Shown: positions 51,941 through 59,924 of the stretch, piece after piece
Numbering within the stretch: the stretch's first letter is position 1
Layout: each line of letters begins with the position of its first letter
Notes under the pieces: generated by a model
Databases searched by the model: none
What the model saw: only the letters and a program-made list of their open reading frames with translations
Told to the model about the DNA's origin: nothing
Assembly (NCBI GenBank): GCA_016704425.1
Contig: JADJAC010000002.1
Location: 744,001-808,000, forward strand
Direction of reading: 5' to 3'
DNA from: Sphingomonadales bacterium
GTDB lineage: Bacteria; Pseudomonadota; Alphaproteobacteria; Sphingomonadales; Sphingomonadaceae
Length of the DNA stretch: 64,000 bases
Position numbers and translations under genes: made by a program

Positions 51941-52711
51941 TCATGGGGCTACCCAATCGCCGCCGTTCACATCAAGCGCGGCGCCAGTGATTTCGCTCGC
52001 ATAGTCCGAAAGCAGGAAATAGACCGCTTTGGCGCAATCTGTGTCGGGCGGGATATGACCAACCGGGATTTCGGATGCCCGCTGATTTCGAAAGGCTGAA
52101 CCACCCTCGCCCATCGAGCTGAAAAACCCTTGCAACGGGGCGCCATCCATCCAGCCCATCAAGGCGGTATTGACCCGAATGCCGGTCCCGCCAAGTTCAA
52201 CAGCAAGTTGGCGGCTAAGCTGATTGAGCGCTGCTTTCGCCATTGCGTACCCCCCCTCACCGGGCATGGGCTTGCGCGTCGCCAGCGTCGAAACATTGAC
52301 GATCGAGCCCCTGCCCTGGGCTCGCATCGTCGGAATGACTGCCTGGGCCATGCGCAATCCTCCCACCGCAACGACATCCAGAACCTGTGCCAGTTGTTCA
52401 ATCGAATGCACTTCCAGATTGGCCCAATCAGGGTGGTAATAAGCCGAATGGACCAGACCATCGATCCGTCCCCATTTGTCGAGCGCTGCCTTGGCAAGGG
52501 CATTGCAGTCCTCAACTCTGGAAACATCGCAACGCACGGCAATCGCTTCCCCGCCCTTGGCCGCAATGTCCGCTGCGATGGCATTGATCGCCTCGATCGA
52601 TCGCGCTGACACAACGACCCTTGCACCTTCCGCCGCCGCACCGCGACACATGGCTTGCCCCATACCGGGGCCAGCTCCGGTTACGATCACGACCTTGTCT
52701 TTCAGAATCAT
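51941..52711 (-). CDS. SDR-family dehydrogenase
   Basis: A 256-residue SDR with TGAGPGMGQAMCRG at the cofactor site, HSAYYHPDWANLEVH in the NNAG region, catalytic Ser-Tyr-Lys in NVSTLATRKPMPGEGGYAMAK, and C-terminal ALDVNGGDWVAP. It overlaps the preceding sulfotransferase gene by four bases (ATGA). The GPGMG variant of the Gly motif is found in several steroid-cluster SDRs. The substrate is unknown. Confidence 0.86.
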   Translation of the reverse strand: MILKDKVVIVTGAGPGMGQAMCRGAAAEGARVVVSARSIEAINAIAADIAAKGGEAIAVRCDVSRVEDCNALAKAALDKWGRIDGLVHSAYYHPDWANLEVHSIEQLAQVLDVVAVGGLRMAQAVIPTMRAQGRGSIVNVSTLATRKPMPGEGGYAMAKAALNQLSRQLAVELGGTGIRVNTALMGWMDGAPLQGFFSSMGEGGSAFRNQRASEIPVGHIPPDTDCAKAVYFLLSDYASEITGAALDVNGGDWVAP

Positions 52712-53859
52712 AAGTACCTCTCATGGTAGAAGGCGAATGTTGTTGCGATATCTTCTGTTGAGATACCGAAATCTGCGGCGGCATATTTGTGCCGGGGCCG
52801 GGCTTCTCGCGCATTTGCAGCAATCGCCCCGTCCATCGCGCTGCGATCTGCGTCGTCGAATCCCCAACCCAGTGCCGTCATGACCTTCCTGGCCGTGCCC
52901 AACGAATCACTGACCGTTTCCTCGTAGCGAACGTCAATGATCTGGCCTTGGGGAAGCCGCGCGCGGATCGCCTCGAGACGCTCCAAGCCTTCGCGAAATC
53001 TCCGGCTCCAATGAGCTCCTTGCCGATCCTTCCGATATGTCATCGACGAATTGACCGACAACGAAGCACACATACTGCAATAGCTCGGCAGCACGTCCAT
53101 CACGTTGCGATGCGTCATGACCAGTTTGACATCCGGCCAAACGCTCAAAAGCCCATCCAGTGCGCCGAGGACATAGTGAGGTGTCTTGAAAACCCAGGGA
53201 CGCCGTGCTTCGCCGCGCATGGCTCTCTGGTGCTGGATCGCCTGCATGAAGCCATAAAGATCCCGGATCGCCGGATCATGATCCTGTTCGGCTTGCCAAA
53301 AACCATATTGATGGATCGGCATCATTGAATCGTACGTCGTGGAAAGAAATGTGCGGTCCAGCAGAACCACCTCTTCATTGATCGCCATCGCATCCATTGG
53401 ATCGATGCTCTCGAAATCCGGCCATTCGGTCAGCAGCCAGTCGACCATCGCCTTTGCAGCATCCTGCCTTGGCGCGGGATCCGATAGCCGCTCGCCGGGG
53501 AGTGGAAGAGGAAATGCAGTCTCCCACCACCACAGCGCCGTAAGCTTGGGAGACGAAGCCAGCAACCGGTGCATCATCGTTGAACCCGTCCGCGGCAAGC
53601 CGATGATGGCGCAGGCCAGCTCGATCTTCTCGTCCTTGGCCGCCGGATTGTCCTTGAAATATTGGACGAGTTTCAAACGATCCGATAGCGCACTTTGGAT
53701 ACGGGCGCCCGCACTGCTTTCAGGAGACAACAATCCTGCTTCACGGTTCACGTCGTCCACCAGCCGGGTGAGAGGTTTGACAAACCAGTTGTCGCCAAAA
53801 TCCTTGAGGCCAGTTTCAGACCGAGCCCTTTCAAGCAAAGCGCCCACAGCGAGTGTCAT
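52708..53859 (-). CDS. Sulfotransferase family protein
   Basis: The 383-residue protein has the 5'-phosphosulfate-binding loop GLPRTGSTMMHRLLAS and the 3'-phosphate motif MTHRNVMDVLPSYCSMC of PAPS-dependent sulfotransferases, with a helical C-terminal cap that includes the late YEETVSDSLGT. Why a catabolic operon contains a sulfotransferase is unclear; sulfated steroid intermediates or a recruited fold with a different donor are possibilities. It overlaps genes on both sides by four bases. The family is common in sphingomonads. Confidence 0.85.
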   Translation of the reverse strand: MTLAVGALLERARSETGLKDFGDNWFVKPLTRLVDDVNREAGLLSPESSAGARIQSALSDRLKLVQYFKDNPAAKDEKIELACAIIGLPRTGSTMMHRLLASSPKLTALWWWETAFPLPLPGERLSDPAPRQDAAKAMVDWLLTEWPDFESIDPMDAMAINEEVVLLDRTFLSTTYDSMMPIHQYGFWQAEQDHDPAIRDLYGFMQAIQHQRAMRGEARRPWVFKTPHYVLGALDGLLSVWPDVKLVMTHRNVMDVLPSYCSMCASLSVNSSMTYRKDRQGAHWSRRFREGLERLEAIRARLPQGQIIDVRYEETVSDSLGTARKVMTALGWGFDDADRSAMDGAIAANAREARPRHKYAAADFGISTEDIATTFAFYHERYL

Positions 53860-54389
53860 GCCTTGGCCCCGATATTGCCAAGTCCAGCAAGGAGCTTGAA
53901 TGCAAAGGACGGATCGTCACGCGTATCACAACCACGCTGAGCGTCCGCCCCAGCGACCGCAAAACCTTCCTCGTCGACCGGCTTCAGATACCCGTGATCA
54001 AACACGATCTTGCGGTGAGCGAATTTCCATGTGCCGTTGCGCCGCTCATACTTGTCGAGATAGCGACCATGAATCACCAGTTCCTGCCGGGCGGGAGGGC
54101 GGGTCCGATGGAAATTATACGAATAATGCTCCCCTTCGGCATAGTCGCCATCGACCGCAAAAATGCTGTTGCCAATAGAATGGATTGTGCACTCCATGGC
54201 CGACAAGGCTTGTTCGACCCAGACGACATAATCATCTGCCGATCCGCAGAACATGCTGCCATGATCGTCAATCGCATTATCATGGTAGCACGCACGGACG
54301 AGAGCAAAGTCGCGCCGGTCGATCCCGCGGCAATAGCGCATCACCAGGTCGCGCAACTCGATCCGGTCGAGGAGCGCGCGATCCTTCAT
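53856..54389 (-). CDS. SnoaL-like (NTF2-fold) protein
   Basis: A 177-residue protein: LLDRIELRDLVMRYCRGIDRRDFALVRACYHDNAIDDHGSMFCGSADDYVVWVEQ, then HSIGNSIFAVDGDYAEGEHYSYNFHR, HGRYLDKYERRNGTWKFAHRKIVFDHGYLKP. The segment YCRGIDRRDFALVRACYHDNAIDDHG matches the Tyr-Asp-His disposition of bile-acid 7-dehydratase-like enzymes (BaiE/Hsh2 type). ATG at 54389 overlaps the KstD-type gene by four bases. This copy is the strongest candidate in the window for a steroid dehydratase or isomerase acting next to KstD. Confidence 0.82.
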   Translation of the reverse strand: MKDRALLDRIELRDLVMRYCRGIDRRDFALVRACYHDNAIDDHGSMFCGSADDYVVWVEQALSAMECTIHSIGNSIFAVDGDYAEGEHYSYNFHRTRPPARQELVIHGRYLDKYERRNGTWKFAHRKIVFDHGYLKPVDEEGFAVAGADAQRGCDTRDDPSFAFKLLAGLGNIGAKA

Positions 54390-55846
54390 GCCTGCGCGGC
54401 CCCCTTGCCCGCCTGTCGGCCAAAGAAGGTACAATCAGCCAGACTCATGCCCGAACTGTAACCATGCCCCCATGCCGGCAAGCCAGACGTACAGCGTCCG
54501 GCGGCAAACAGACCGGGGATCGGCTTGCCTTCAGGATTCAGGACTTCGGCTCCGGGCGAAGTCTTGAGGCCACCAAGAGTGAAGAAGCTGAAATAACTGG
54601 TCTGGAAATTCAGTTCGAGCGCAATGAACGGTCCCTGATCCAGCGGAACCAGGATCGGAGCCCTTTTATCGAACAATGGATCGGAACCGAGCTTTGCGTG
54701 CTTGTTGTAGAAAGCCATCGTGGCGGACAGGGTTCCTTCGGGCATTTCGAGTTCACGCTCAACCTCTTCCCAGTCATCCCCCGTCCCTGCTATCGACATG
54801 CGAGCGAAGTCCATGAGCTGGACGAAATGCGCGTTGTCCAGCAGAAGATATACGCGGTCGCCCGGCTGATCGACCGCAGTGCGGCTGACACGGCCATGAT
54901 AGCAGTCCTCATTGATAAACCGCTGGCCCTGACGGTTGACGAAGACTCCATAGGCATGAGATTCGGGCATGGTCCACGGGCATGTGGTGAAGAACTGTTC
55001 CATATGGATTGCTTCTCCGCCCGCGCCGAGACCAAGCAAAATGCCACTGCCGTCGTCCTTGTCACCTATCGGTGCATTAATCTTGAATGTCTCGGGGCAA
55101 TATTTGCGCCGCATCTCGTCATTCATGACGAAGCCACCGGTCGCGAGCACAACGCCTCTGGTCGCCCGAACAAACCTGTTTTGATTGTCGATGCGCACGA
55201 TCAAGCCTGCAATCCGTCCGGCATCTTCGATCAGGCCCACGGCGCGGGCATCGACGATCACCTCAACGCCCTTTGCTCTTGCGGATGCCTCAAGTGTATC
55301 GACCAGCGGACGCCCTCCTCCCCAACCCATGTGTTGGATGACATGGCCGCGAGGGGCCGGCTTTGCCATTTGACAAAAAGGGGCCGCAGCTTCGCTGCCG
55401 GACCAGATCAGCGTCGAATCGTCCGTTGGCTCAATGTGTTTACCCGGCAGGTAATTGCCTCGATATCGAACCCCTTGCTGTTGGAGCCACGCATAGTGGT
55501 TCAGCGCCTCTCGACCATAGAGTTCACACTTGCCCTCATCGACGCATGGCCCCCCGGCCGCCTTGAGGTAGCGGATAAAGTCTTCGGTCGAATCCTCGAA
55601 TCCAGCGGCTCTCTGGGCATCCGTACCACCGCCGCCACCGATATAGATTTCGCCGCCGGAAAGACCGGAGGCACCACCGCTTCCCGAGTTGCGCTCGAAC
55701 AGCATAACCTTCGCACCCGCATTTACAGCTTCGATGGCCGCGCAGGCACCGGTTGCGCCGAAACCGACAATCGCAACCTCGGTCTCGAAATCCCAAGCCG
55801 GCACTTCGCTAGCCAGCAAGGGCCTGTGAAGTGATGGCTCAACCAT
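54386..55846 (-). CDS. FAD-dependent 3-ketosteroid dehydrogenase (KstD or delta4-5alpha type)
   Basis: The 486-residue flavoprotein has the FAD-binding GFGATGACAAIEAVNAGAKVMLFER, GGASGLSGG, VVLATGGFVMND, and the C-terminal FAD/active-site part GLFAAGRCTSGLPAWGHGYSSGMSLADCTFFGR. The fumarate-reductase/KstD fold is certain. The GYSSG end and the length (shorter than most delta1-KstDs, 510-570) resemble delta4-(5alpha)-ketosteroid dehydrogenases, so the double bond it introduces is open: C1-C2 or C4-C5. It overlaps the SnoaL-like gene after it and the aldolase gene before it by up to eight bases. Confidence 0.85.
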   Translation of the reverse strand: MVEPSLHRPLLASEVPAWDFETEVAIVGFGATGACAAIEAVNAGAKVMLFERNSGSGGASGLSGGEIYIGGGGGTDAQRAAGFEDSTEDFIRYLKAAGGPCVDEGKCELYGREALNHYAWLQQQGVRYRGNYLPGKHIEPTDDSTLIWSGSEAAAPFCQMAKPAPRGHVIQHMGWGGGRPLVDTLEASARAKGVEVIVDARAVGLIEDAGRIAGLIVRIDNQNRFVRATRGVVLATGGFVMNDEMRRKYCPETFKINAPIGDKDDGSGILLGLGAGGEAIHMEQFFTTCPWTMPESHAYGVFVNRQGQRFINEDCYHGRVSRTAVDQPGDRVYLLLDNAHFVQLMDFARMSIAGTGDDWEEVERELEMPEGTLSATMAFYNKHAKLGSDPLFDKRAPILVPLDQGPFIALELNFQTSYFSFFTLGGLKTSPGAEVLNPEGKPIPGLFAAGRCTSGLPAWGHGYSSGMSLADCTFFGRQAGKGAAQA

Positions 55847-56879
55847 TCCTGGCCTTCAGCAGGTCGAGAGCGACGTCTATGATCATGTCTTCCTGTCCAC
55901 CGACCATCTTCCGGCGGCCCAGCTCGACAAGAATCTCCCGCGTATCGAGGCCATAGTCGTTTGCGGCCTTCTCAGCGTGGCGCAGGAACGAGCTGTATAC
56001 GCCGGCATAGCCGAGGCTGAGCGTTTCCCTGTCGACACGAACGGGGCGGTCCTGCAGCGGTCGAACAAGATCCTCTGCGGCATCCATCAGCTTCATGACA
56101 TCGCAGCCATGGTTCCATCCCTTGCGATCAACAGCGGCAATGAACACCTCCAGCGGCGCATTGCCTGCCCCTGCCCCCATGCCGGCAAGGCTCGCATCGA
56201 TCCTGACGGCGCCGCACTGGGCAGCGACAATCGAGTTGGCGGCACCCAGGGACAGATTGTGGTGCGCATGCATGCCGCGTTGTGTTTCTGGCTTCAAAAC
56301 CCGATCATAGGCTTCAAAGCGCGCCCGCACGCCGTCCATATCGAGTGCGCCACCACTGTCAGTGACATAAACACAGTGCGCGCCATAGCTTTCCATGAGC
56401 TGAGCTTGCCCGGCGAGCAGGTTTGGCTCAACCATATGGCTCATCATCAGGAAGCCGGACACATCCATGCCGAGATCGCGGGCGATGCCGATATGCTGCT
56501 TCGACACATCGGCTTCTGTGCAGTGCGTTGCGACCCGAACCGAACGAACGCCGATGTCATAGGCGCGGCGCAGTTCATCAACAGTCCCAACGCCGGGAAG
56601 AATCAGTGTCGTAAGCACACTGTTGGTCAGAACTTCGGCAACTGCCTCCAGCCATTCCCAATCTGTGTGTGCGCCAAAGCCATAGTTGAAGCTCAGCCCG
56701 CTCAATCCGTCTCCGTGTGCGACTTCAATGGCATCGACGCCCGCTTCGTCCAGAGCCTTCGCAATTTTTCTGACGTCCTCGATCCCGTACATGTGCCGAA
56801 TGGCGTGCATCCCATCCCGCAGCGTCACATCCTGGATATAGAGCTTGTGGCCCGCCTCGACATTGAAGTTGCTCTTCAC
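55839..56879 (-). CDS. hsaF: 4-hydroxy-2-oxovalerate/2-oxohexanoate aldolase (HsaF/BphI type)
   Basis: A 346-residue TIM-barrel aldolase: the metal and proton-transfer motif VTLRDGMHAIRHMYG has Arg21, Asp22 and His25; HAHHNLSLGAANS near residue 200 gives the Mn ligands; a C-terminal helical domain contacts the acylating dehydrogenase. It splits 4-hydroxy-2-oxoacids to pyruvate and an aldehyde, which is channelled to the next enzyme. In the Hsa pathway the aldehyde is propanal. The gene overlaps the dehydrogenase gene by four bases, as expected for the complex. Confidence 0.93.
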   Translation of the reverse strand: MKSNFNVEAGHKLYIQDVTLRDGMHAIRHMYGIEDVRKIAKALDEAGVDAIEVAHGDGLSGLSFNYGFGAHTDWEWLEAVAEVLTNSVLTTLILPGVGTVDELRRAYDIGVRSVRVATHCTEADVSKQHIGIARDLGMDVSGFLMMSHMVEPNLLAGQAQLMESYGAHCVYVTDSGGALDMDGVRARFEAYDRVLKPETQRGMHAHHNLSLGAANSIVAAQCGAVRIDASLAGMGAGAGNAPLEVFIAAVDRKGWNHGCDVMKLMDAAEDLVRPLQDRPVRVDRETLSLGYAGVYSSFLRHAEKAANDYGLDTREILVELGRRKMVGGQEDMIIDVALDLLKARNG

Positions 56880-57814
56880 GCCGCCATCCTCCGGGCCGCA
56901 AGCAATTCACCCGTTGCCTTCGCCGCTGCCGTCATGATGTCCAGATTGCCCGAATAGCTGGGAAGATAGTCGCCAGCCCCCTCCACCTCCAGGAGAATCA
57001 TCGTCTTGATCCCCGTAAATTCCCCCATGCCCGGAATTTTCAACCGGTTGTTATCGCCAAAGCGCTCGAACTGGACGTCCTGTTTCAGCCTATATCCCGG
57101 CACATATTTCTGGACTTCGGCAACCATGTCCCTGACGGATTGGCGGATCGCATCCTCGTTCGCGCCTTCCGACAGTGTGAACACCGTATCGCGCATGATC
57201 ATCGGAGGCTCTGCGGGGTTCAGGATGATGATCGCCTTGCCCTTGGTCGCCCCGCCGACCACTTCGATCGCGCGTGCGGTCGTGCGGGTGAACTCGTCGA
57301 TATTGGCACGCGTGCCAGGGCCAGCCGAGCGCGAAGAGACAGACGCGACAATTTCCGCATAGTGGAGCTTGCTCGATACCCGCGCAACGGCCGCAACCAT
57401 CGGAATGGTCGCCTGACCCCCGCAGGTCACCATGTTGACGTTGGGCTGGTCAAGATGCTGGCTCATGTTCACCGCCGGAACGGTAAACGGTCCTATCGCA
57501 GCGGGCGTCAGATCGACCACTTGAATCCCGTCTGCCCGCAAGGCCTCGTCATGCGCCTTGTGGGCATAAGCAGAGGTCGCGTCAAAAGCGATGCCAATCT
57601 CTTTGTAGCAGGGCAACTTTTTCAGCCCCTCAATTCCCTCATGAGTCGTCGCGATGCCATGTTCGCGAGCCATGGCGAGTCCTTCTGAAGCCGGGTCAAT
57701 CCCAACGACCGCCGCCAGGTCCATATTCTGCGGATATTTGATCATCTTCATCATCAGATCGGTCCCAATATTCCCCGAACCAATGATTGCCGCTTTGACG
57801 CGTGCCATTGCCAT
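56876..57814 (-). CDS. hsaG: Acylating acetaldehyde/propanal dehydrogenase (HsaG/BphJ type)
   Basis: The 312-residue enzyme has the Rossmann start AIIGSGNIGTDLMMKM and the catalytic Cys131 in NMVTCGGQATIP. RANIDEFTRTTARAIEVVGGA and NPAEPPMIMRDT are family signatures. It oxidises the aldehyde made by the aldolase to acyl-CoA with NAD. Order hydratase, dehydrogenase, aldolase on the minus strand is that of meta-cleavage operons. Confidence 0.94.
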   Translation of the reverse strand: MAMARVKAAIIGSGNIGTDLMMKMIKYPQNMDLAAVVGIDPASEGLAMAREHGIATTHEGIEGLKKLPCYKEIGIAFDATSAYAHKAHDEALRADGIQVVDLTPAAIGPFTVPAVNMSQHLDQPNVNMVTCGGQATIPMVAAVARVSSKLHYAEIVASVSSRSAGPGTRANIDEFTRTTARAIEVVGGATKGKAIIILNPAEPPMIMRDTVFTLSEGANEDAIRQSVRDMVAEVQKYVPGYRLKQDVQFERFGDNNRLKIPGMGEFTGIKTMILLEVEGAGDYLPSYSGNLDIMTAAAKATGELLAARRMAA

Positions 57815-57820
57815 TTTTCC

Positions 57821-58609
57821 TTAGACAAAATTGGCGATGCAGCGGCCAATCGGCCGACCCGCATCGCTGAGAACCATTTCGAAGCGGTCGCCCCTGATCG
57901 CCGGCGCGAGCGGCACAAGCGACCCGGACAGGATCACATCGCCCGCATCGAGCGTTACTCCGTGGGAGCCCAGCGTATTTGCGAGCCAGGCCACCGCCTG
58001 TGCCGGATCACCCTGGACAGCATGACCATGGCCTTCAGACAAGGGCGCGCCATTCTTGCTCACCGCGACGTGCAGGCTGGGGAGATCGATCCCACGCGGA
58101 TCGAGACGTTCCGCGCCGAGCACGAAAACCCCGCACGAGGCGTTGTCGGCCACAGTATCGACAATGCCGATTTTCCAGTCGGCGATCCGGCTGTCGACAA
58201 TTTCAAAACATGGTGCGATCGCCTCGGTTGCCGCGATCACCTGCGCCGCCGTCACCCCCGGACCATTGAGCCTGTCCTTCAGGATGAATGCTATTTCAGC
58301 CTCTGCGCGCGGAGCAATAAGAGCCTTCCCGTCCAGATCGATATCGCCGTGGACGAGCATCCAGTCGGTCAGAAAACCAAAATCAGGTTGGTGAACTCCC
58401 AGCATGTCCTGCACCGCCTTGCTGGTCACCCCGATCTTCTTGCCGATCACCCGCTCGCCATCCTTCTGGCGCAAGGCAAGGAATTCAAGGCTGATCGCAT
58501 ACGCGTCGTCAACGGTCAGCGTTGAATCCTGCTCGCTCAGCGGACCGATAGACTTGCGATCGCGGAGAGCCGAGTACAGTGCCTTGCCGAAACTATTCGA
58601 ATTACTCAC
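57821..58609 (-). CDS. hsaE: 2-hydroxypenta-2,4-dienoate hydratase-type enzyme (HsaE type)
   Basis: A 262-residue protein of the MhpD/fumarylacetoacetate-hydrolase family: LTVDDAYAISLEFLALRQKDGERVIGKKIGVTSKAVQDMLGV, DFGFLTDWM, PRAEAEIAFILKDRL (metal-ligand Glu pair), and GDVILSGSLVPL. It adds water to 2-hydroxydienoates (2-hydroxyhexadienoate in the Hsa route). It overlaps the flavin reductase gene by four bases. Confidence 0.92.
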   Translation of the reverse strand: MSNSNSFGKALYSALRDRKSIGPLSEQDSTLTVDDAYAISLEFLALRQKDGERVIGKKIGVTSKAVQDMLGVHQPDFGFLTDWMLVHGDIDLDGKALIAPRAEAEIAFILKDRLNGPGVTAAQVIAATEAIAPCFEIVDSRIADWKIGIVDTVADNASCGVFVLGAERLDPRGIDLPSLHVAVSKNGAPLSEGHGHAVQGDPAQAVAWLANTLGSHGVTLDAGDVILSGSLVPLAPAIRGDRFEMVLSDAGRPIGRCIANFV

Positions 58610-59100
58610 AAATAGCCCCCATCCTGATAAATCAGAGGATCTACCTTGTCGCTAACTTTCGCTCGGAGGACTCGTGCAATGACTATGCTATGCGTCCCAT
58701 AGGCAAGCATGGCGTCTATGACGCATTCGAGGTTGGCCTGGGCACCTGAAAGACTCGGAAGGGCGTTCAAGCCTTCGGTCCAACTGCCCACGCTGAACCG
58801 CCGTTCTCGCGGCAAACCGCCGCCAAAGGCCGCAGCAACGTCACTCTGGTCCCGCGCAAGCAGATTGATGGAAAGCGGGGCAGTCGGAACAAGGAGCGCA
58901 TGAAGACTGGTTGTACGATTGACACTCACCAGGACAGCGGGGGGATCAGCCGTCAGGGACGTGATTGAAGTCGCGGCAATGCCGACCGGACCTTCATCAC
59001 CCTGTGCAACGACGATTGAAACAGACGCAGCCAGCCGTCGCATTGCGGCGCGAAACTGTGCCGGCAGATCTTCTGGAATCAAGGGATATCCATCACCCAC
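58606..59100 (-). CDS. hsaB: Flavin reductase (HsaB-like partner of a two-component monooxygenase)
   Basis: A 164-residue FMN-binding split-barrel protein: FRAAMRRLAASVSIVVAQ, GIAATSITSLTADPPAVLVSVNRTTSLHALL and SINLLARDQSDVAAAFGG are the standard flavin reductase segments. It supplies reduced flavin to the HsaA-like oxygenase three genes upstream. The exact start is uncertain: GTG at 59100, overlapping the hydrolase gene by eight bases, or TTG at about 59085. Confidence 0.87.
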   Translation of the reverse strand: MGDGYPLIPEDLPAQFRAAMRRLAASVSIVVAQGDEGPVGIAATSITSLTADPPAVLVSVNRTTSLHALLVPTAPLSINLLARDQSDVAAAFGGGLPRERRFSVGSWTEGLNALPSLSGAQANLECVIDAMLAYGTHSIVIARVLRAKVSDKVDPLIYQDGGYL

Positions 59101-59911
59101 GCAAGAACTCGATTGAATGCCGATTGAATTCTTCGGCGCGCTCGACCTGCACCCAATGCCCAACATTGTTGAATGTCATGATCCGGACGTCACAGCCCGC
59201 ATCAAGAAAATGGCGGGCACCGCTTTCCGGACAGAATTCGTCCTGCAGGCCCCACATGACCAGAATCGGCAATTTGAGCTCACCGAGCCGCAACCCGAGA
59301 TTTGGTGTTCTCATGCGCGCCAGAACATCTTTCGGCTGCGTGCGTGCAACGGCGAACCGCTCTTCGACCAGCGCAAGCGGAATCCTGTCCGCAAAGCTTG
59401 GGTGCACGAGGTTCAAGATCAGCCGCTTCTGTTCTTCGACATTGAAGTCGGGGCCACCAAACCCGCTGACCATCTTGGCGATCCCCGGCATTGTGAAATA
59501 GCTGGCCTGCTCCTCAATGCAGCCTGGTGCCATGAGCACGAGCCGTTCCGAAAATTCCGGATGATCGAGTGTCATTTGAATGGCAACGCCACCGCCCAGC
59601 GAATTGCCGATCAACGCGGCGCGCTCAACGCCATGCGCCCTCAGCGCGTGATAGAGAGTGTCAGTGAACAATTGCAGCGTGTAATCGATGCCCTCGGGCT
59701 TGGACGAAGCACCATATCCAATCATGTCCGGCAAGATGACGCGAAAGCCTGCCTTTACATAAGCCGGCCAATTATCCCGAAAATTTGACGCGCCCGATGC
59801 CCCGGGGCCACTTCCATGGATGAATACGACAACAGGCCCCACCCCTGCTTCAGCGACCTGGATGTCATAGCCGCCTGCTACGCGATAGGTCGCTACGGTA
59901 AGTTCAGTCAT
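59093..59911 (-). CDS. hsaD: Meta-cleavage product hydrolase (HsaD-like)
   Basis: The 272-residue alpha/beta hydrolase carries the MCP-hydrolase oxyanion strand HGSGPGASGASNFRDNW, nucleophile Ser104 in GNSLGGG, Asp224 in GLQDEFCP and His252 in VGHWVQVER. It cuts the C-C bond of the ring-cleavage product. In steroid catabolism the substrate is 4,9-DSHA, giving DOHNAA (HIP) and 2-hydroxyhexadienoate. The gene lies 13 bases after the flavin monooxygenase gene in the operon. Confidence 0.93.
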   Translation of the reverse strand: MTELTVATYRVAGGYDIQVAEAGVGPVVVFIHGSGPGASGASNFRDNWPAYVKAGFRVILPDMIGYGASSKPEGIDYTLQLFTDTLYHALRAHGVERAALIGNSLGGGVAIQMTLDHPEFSERLVLMAPGCIEEQASYFTMPGIAKMVSGFGGPDFNVEEQKRLILNLVHPSFADRIPLALVEERFAVARTQPKDVLARMRTPNLGLRLGELKLPILVMWGLQDEFCPESGARHFLDAGCDVRIMTFNNVGHWVQVERAEEFNRHSIEFLRG

Positions 59912-59924
59912 ATGAATTCGTTAC

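Noticed and set aside
54185..55834. Plus-strand frame of 549 codons
   Set aside because: Antisense to the KstD-type flavoprotein gene; composition is not protein-like.
55977..56957. Plus-strand frame of 326 codons
   Set aside because: Antisense to the aldolase gene, which is intact and has its metal motif.
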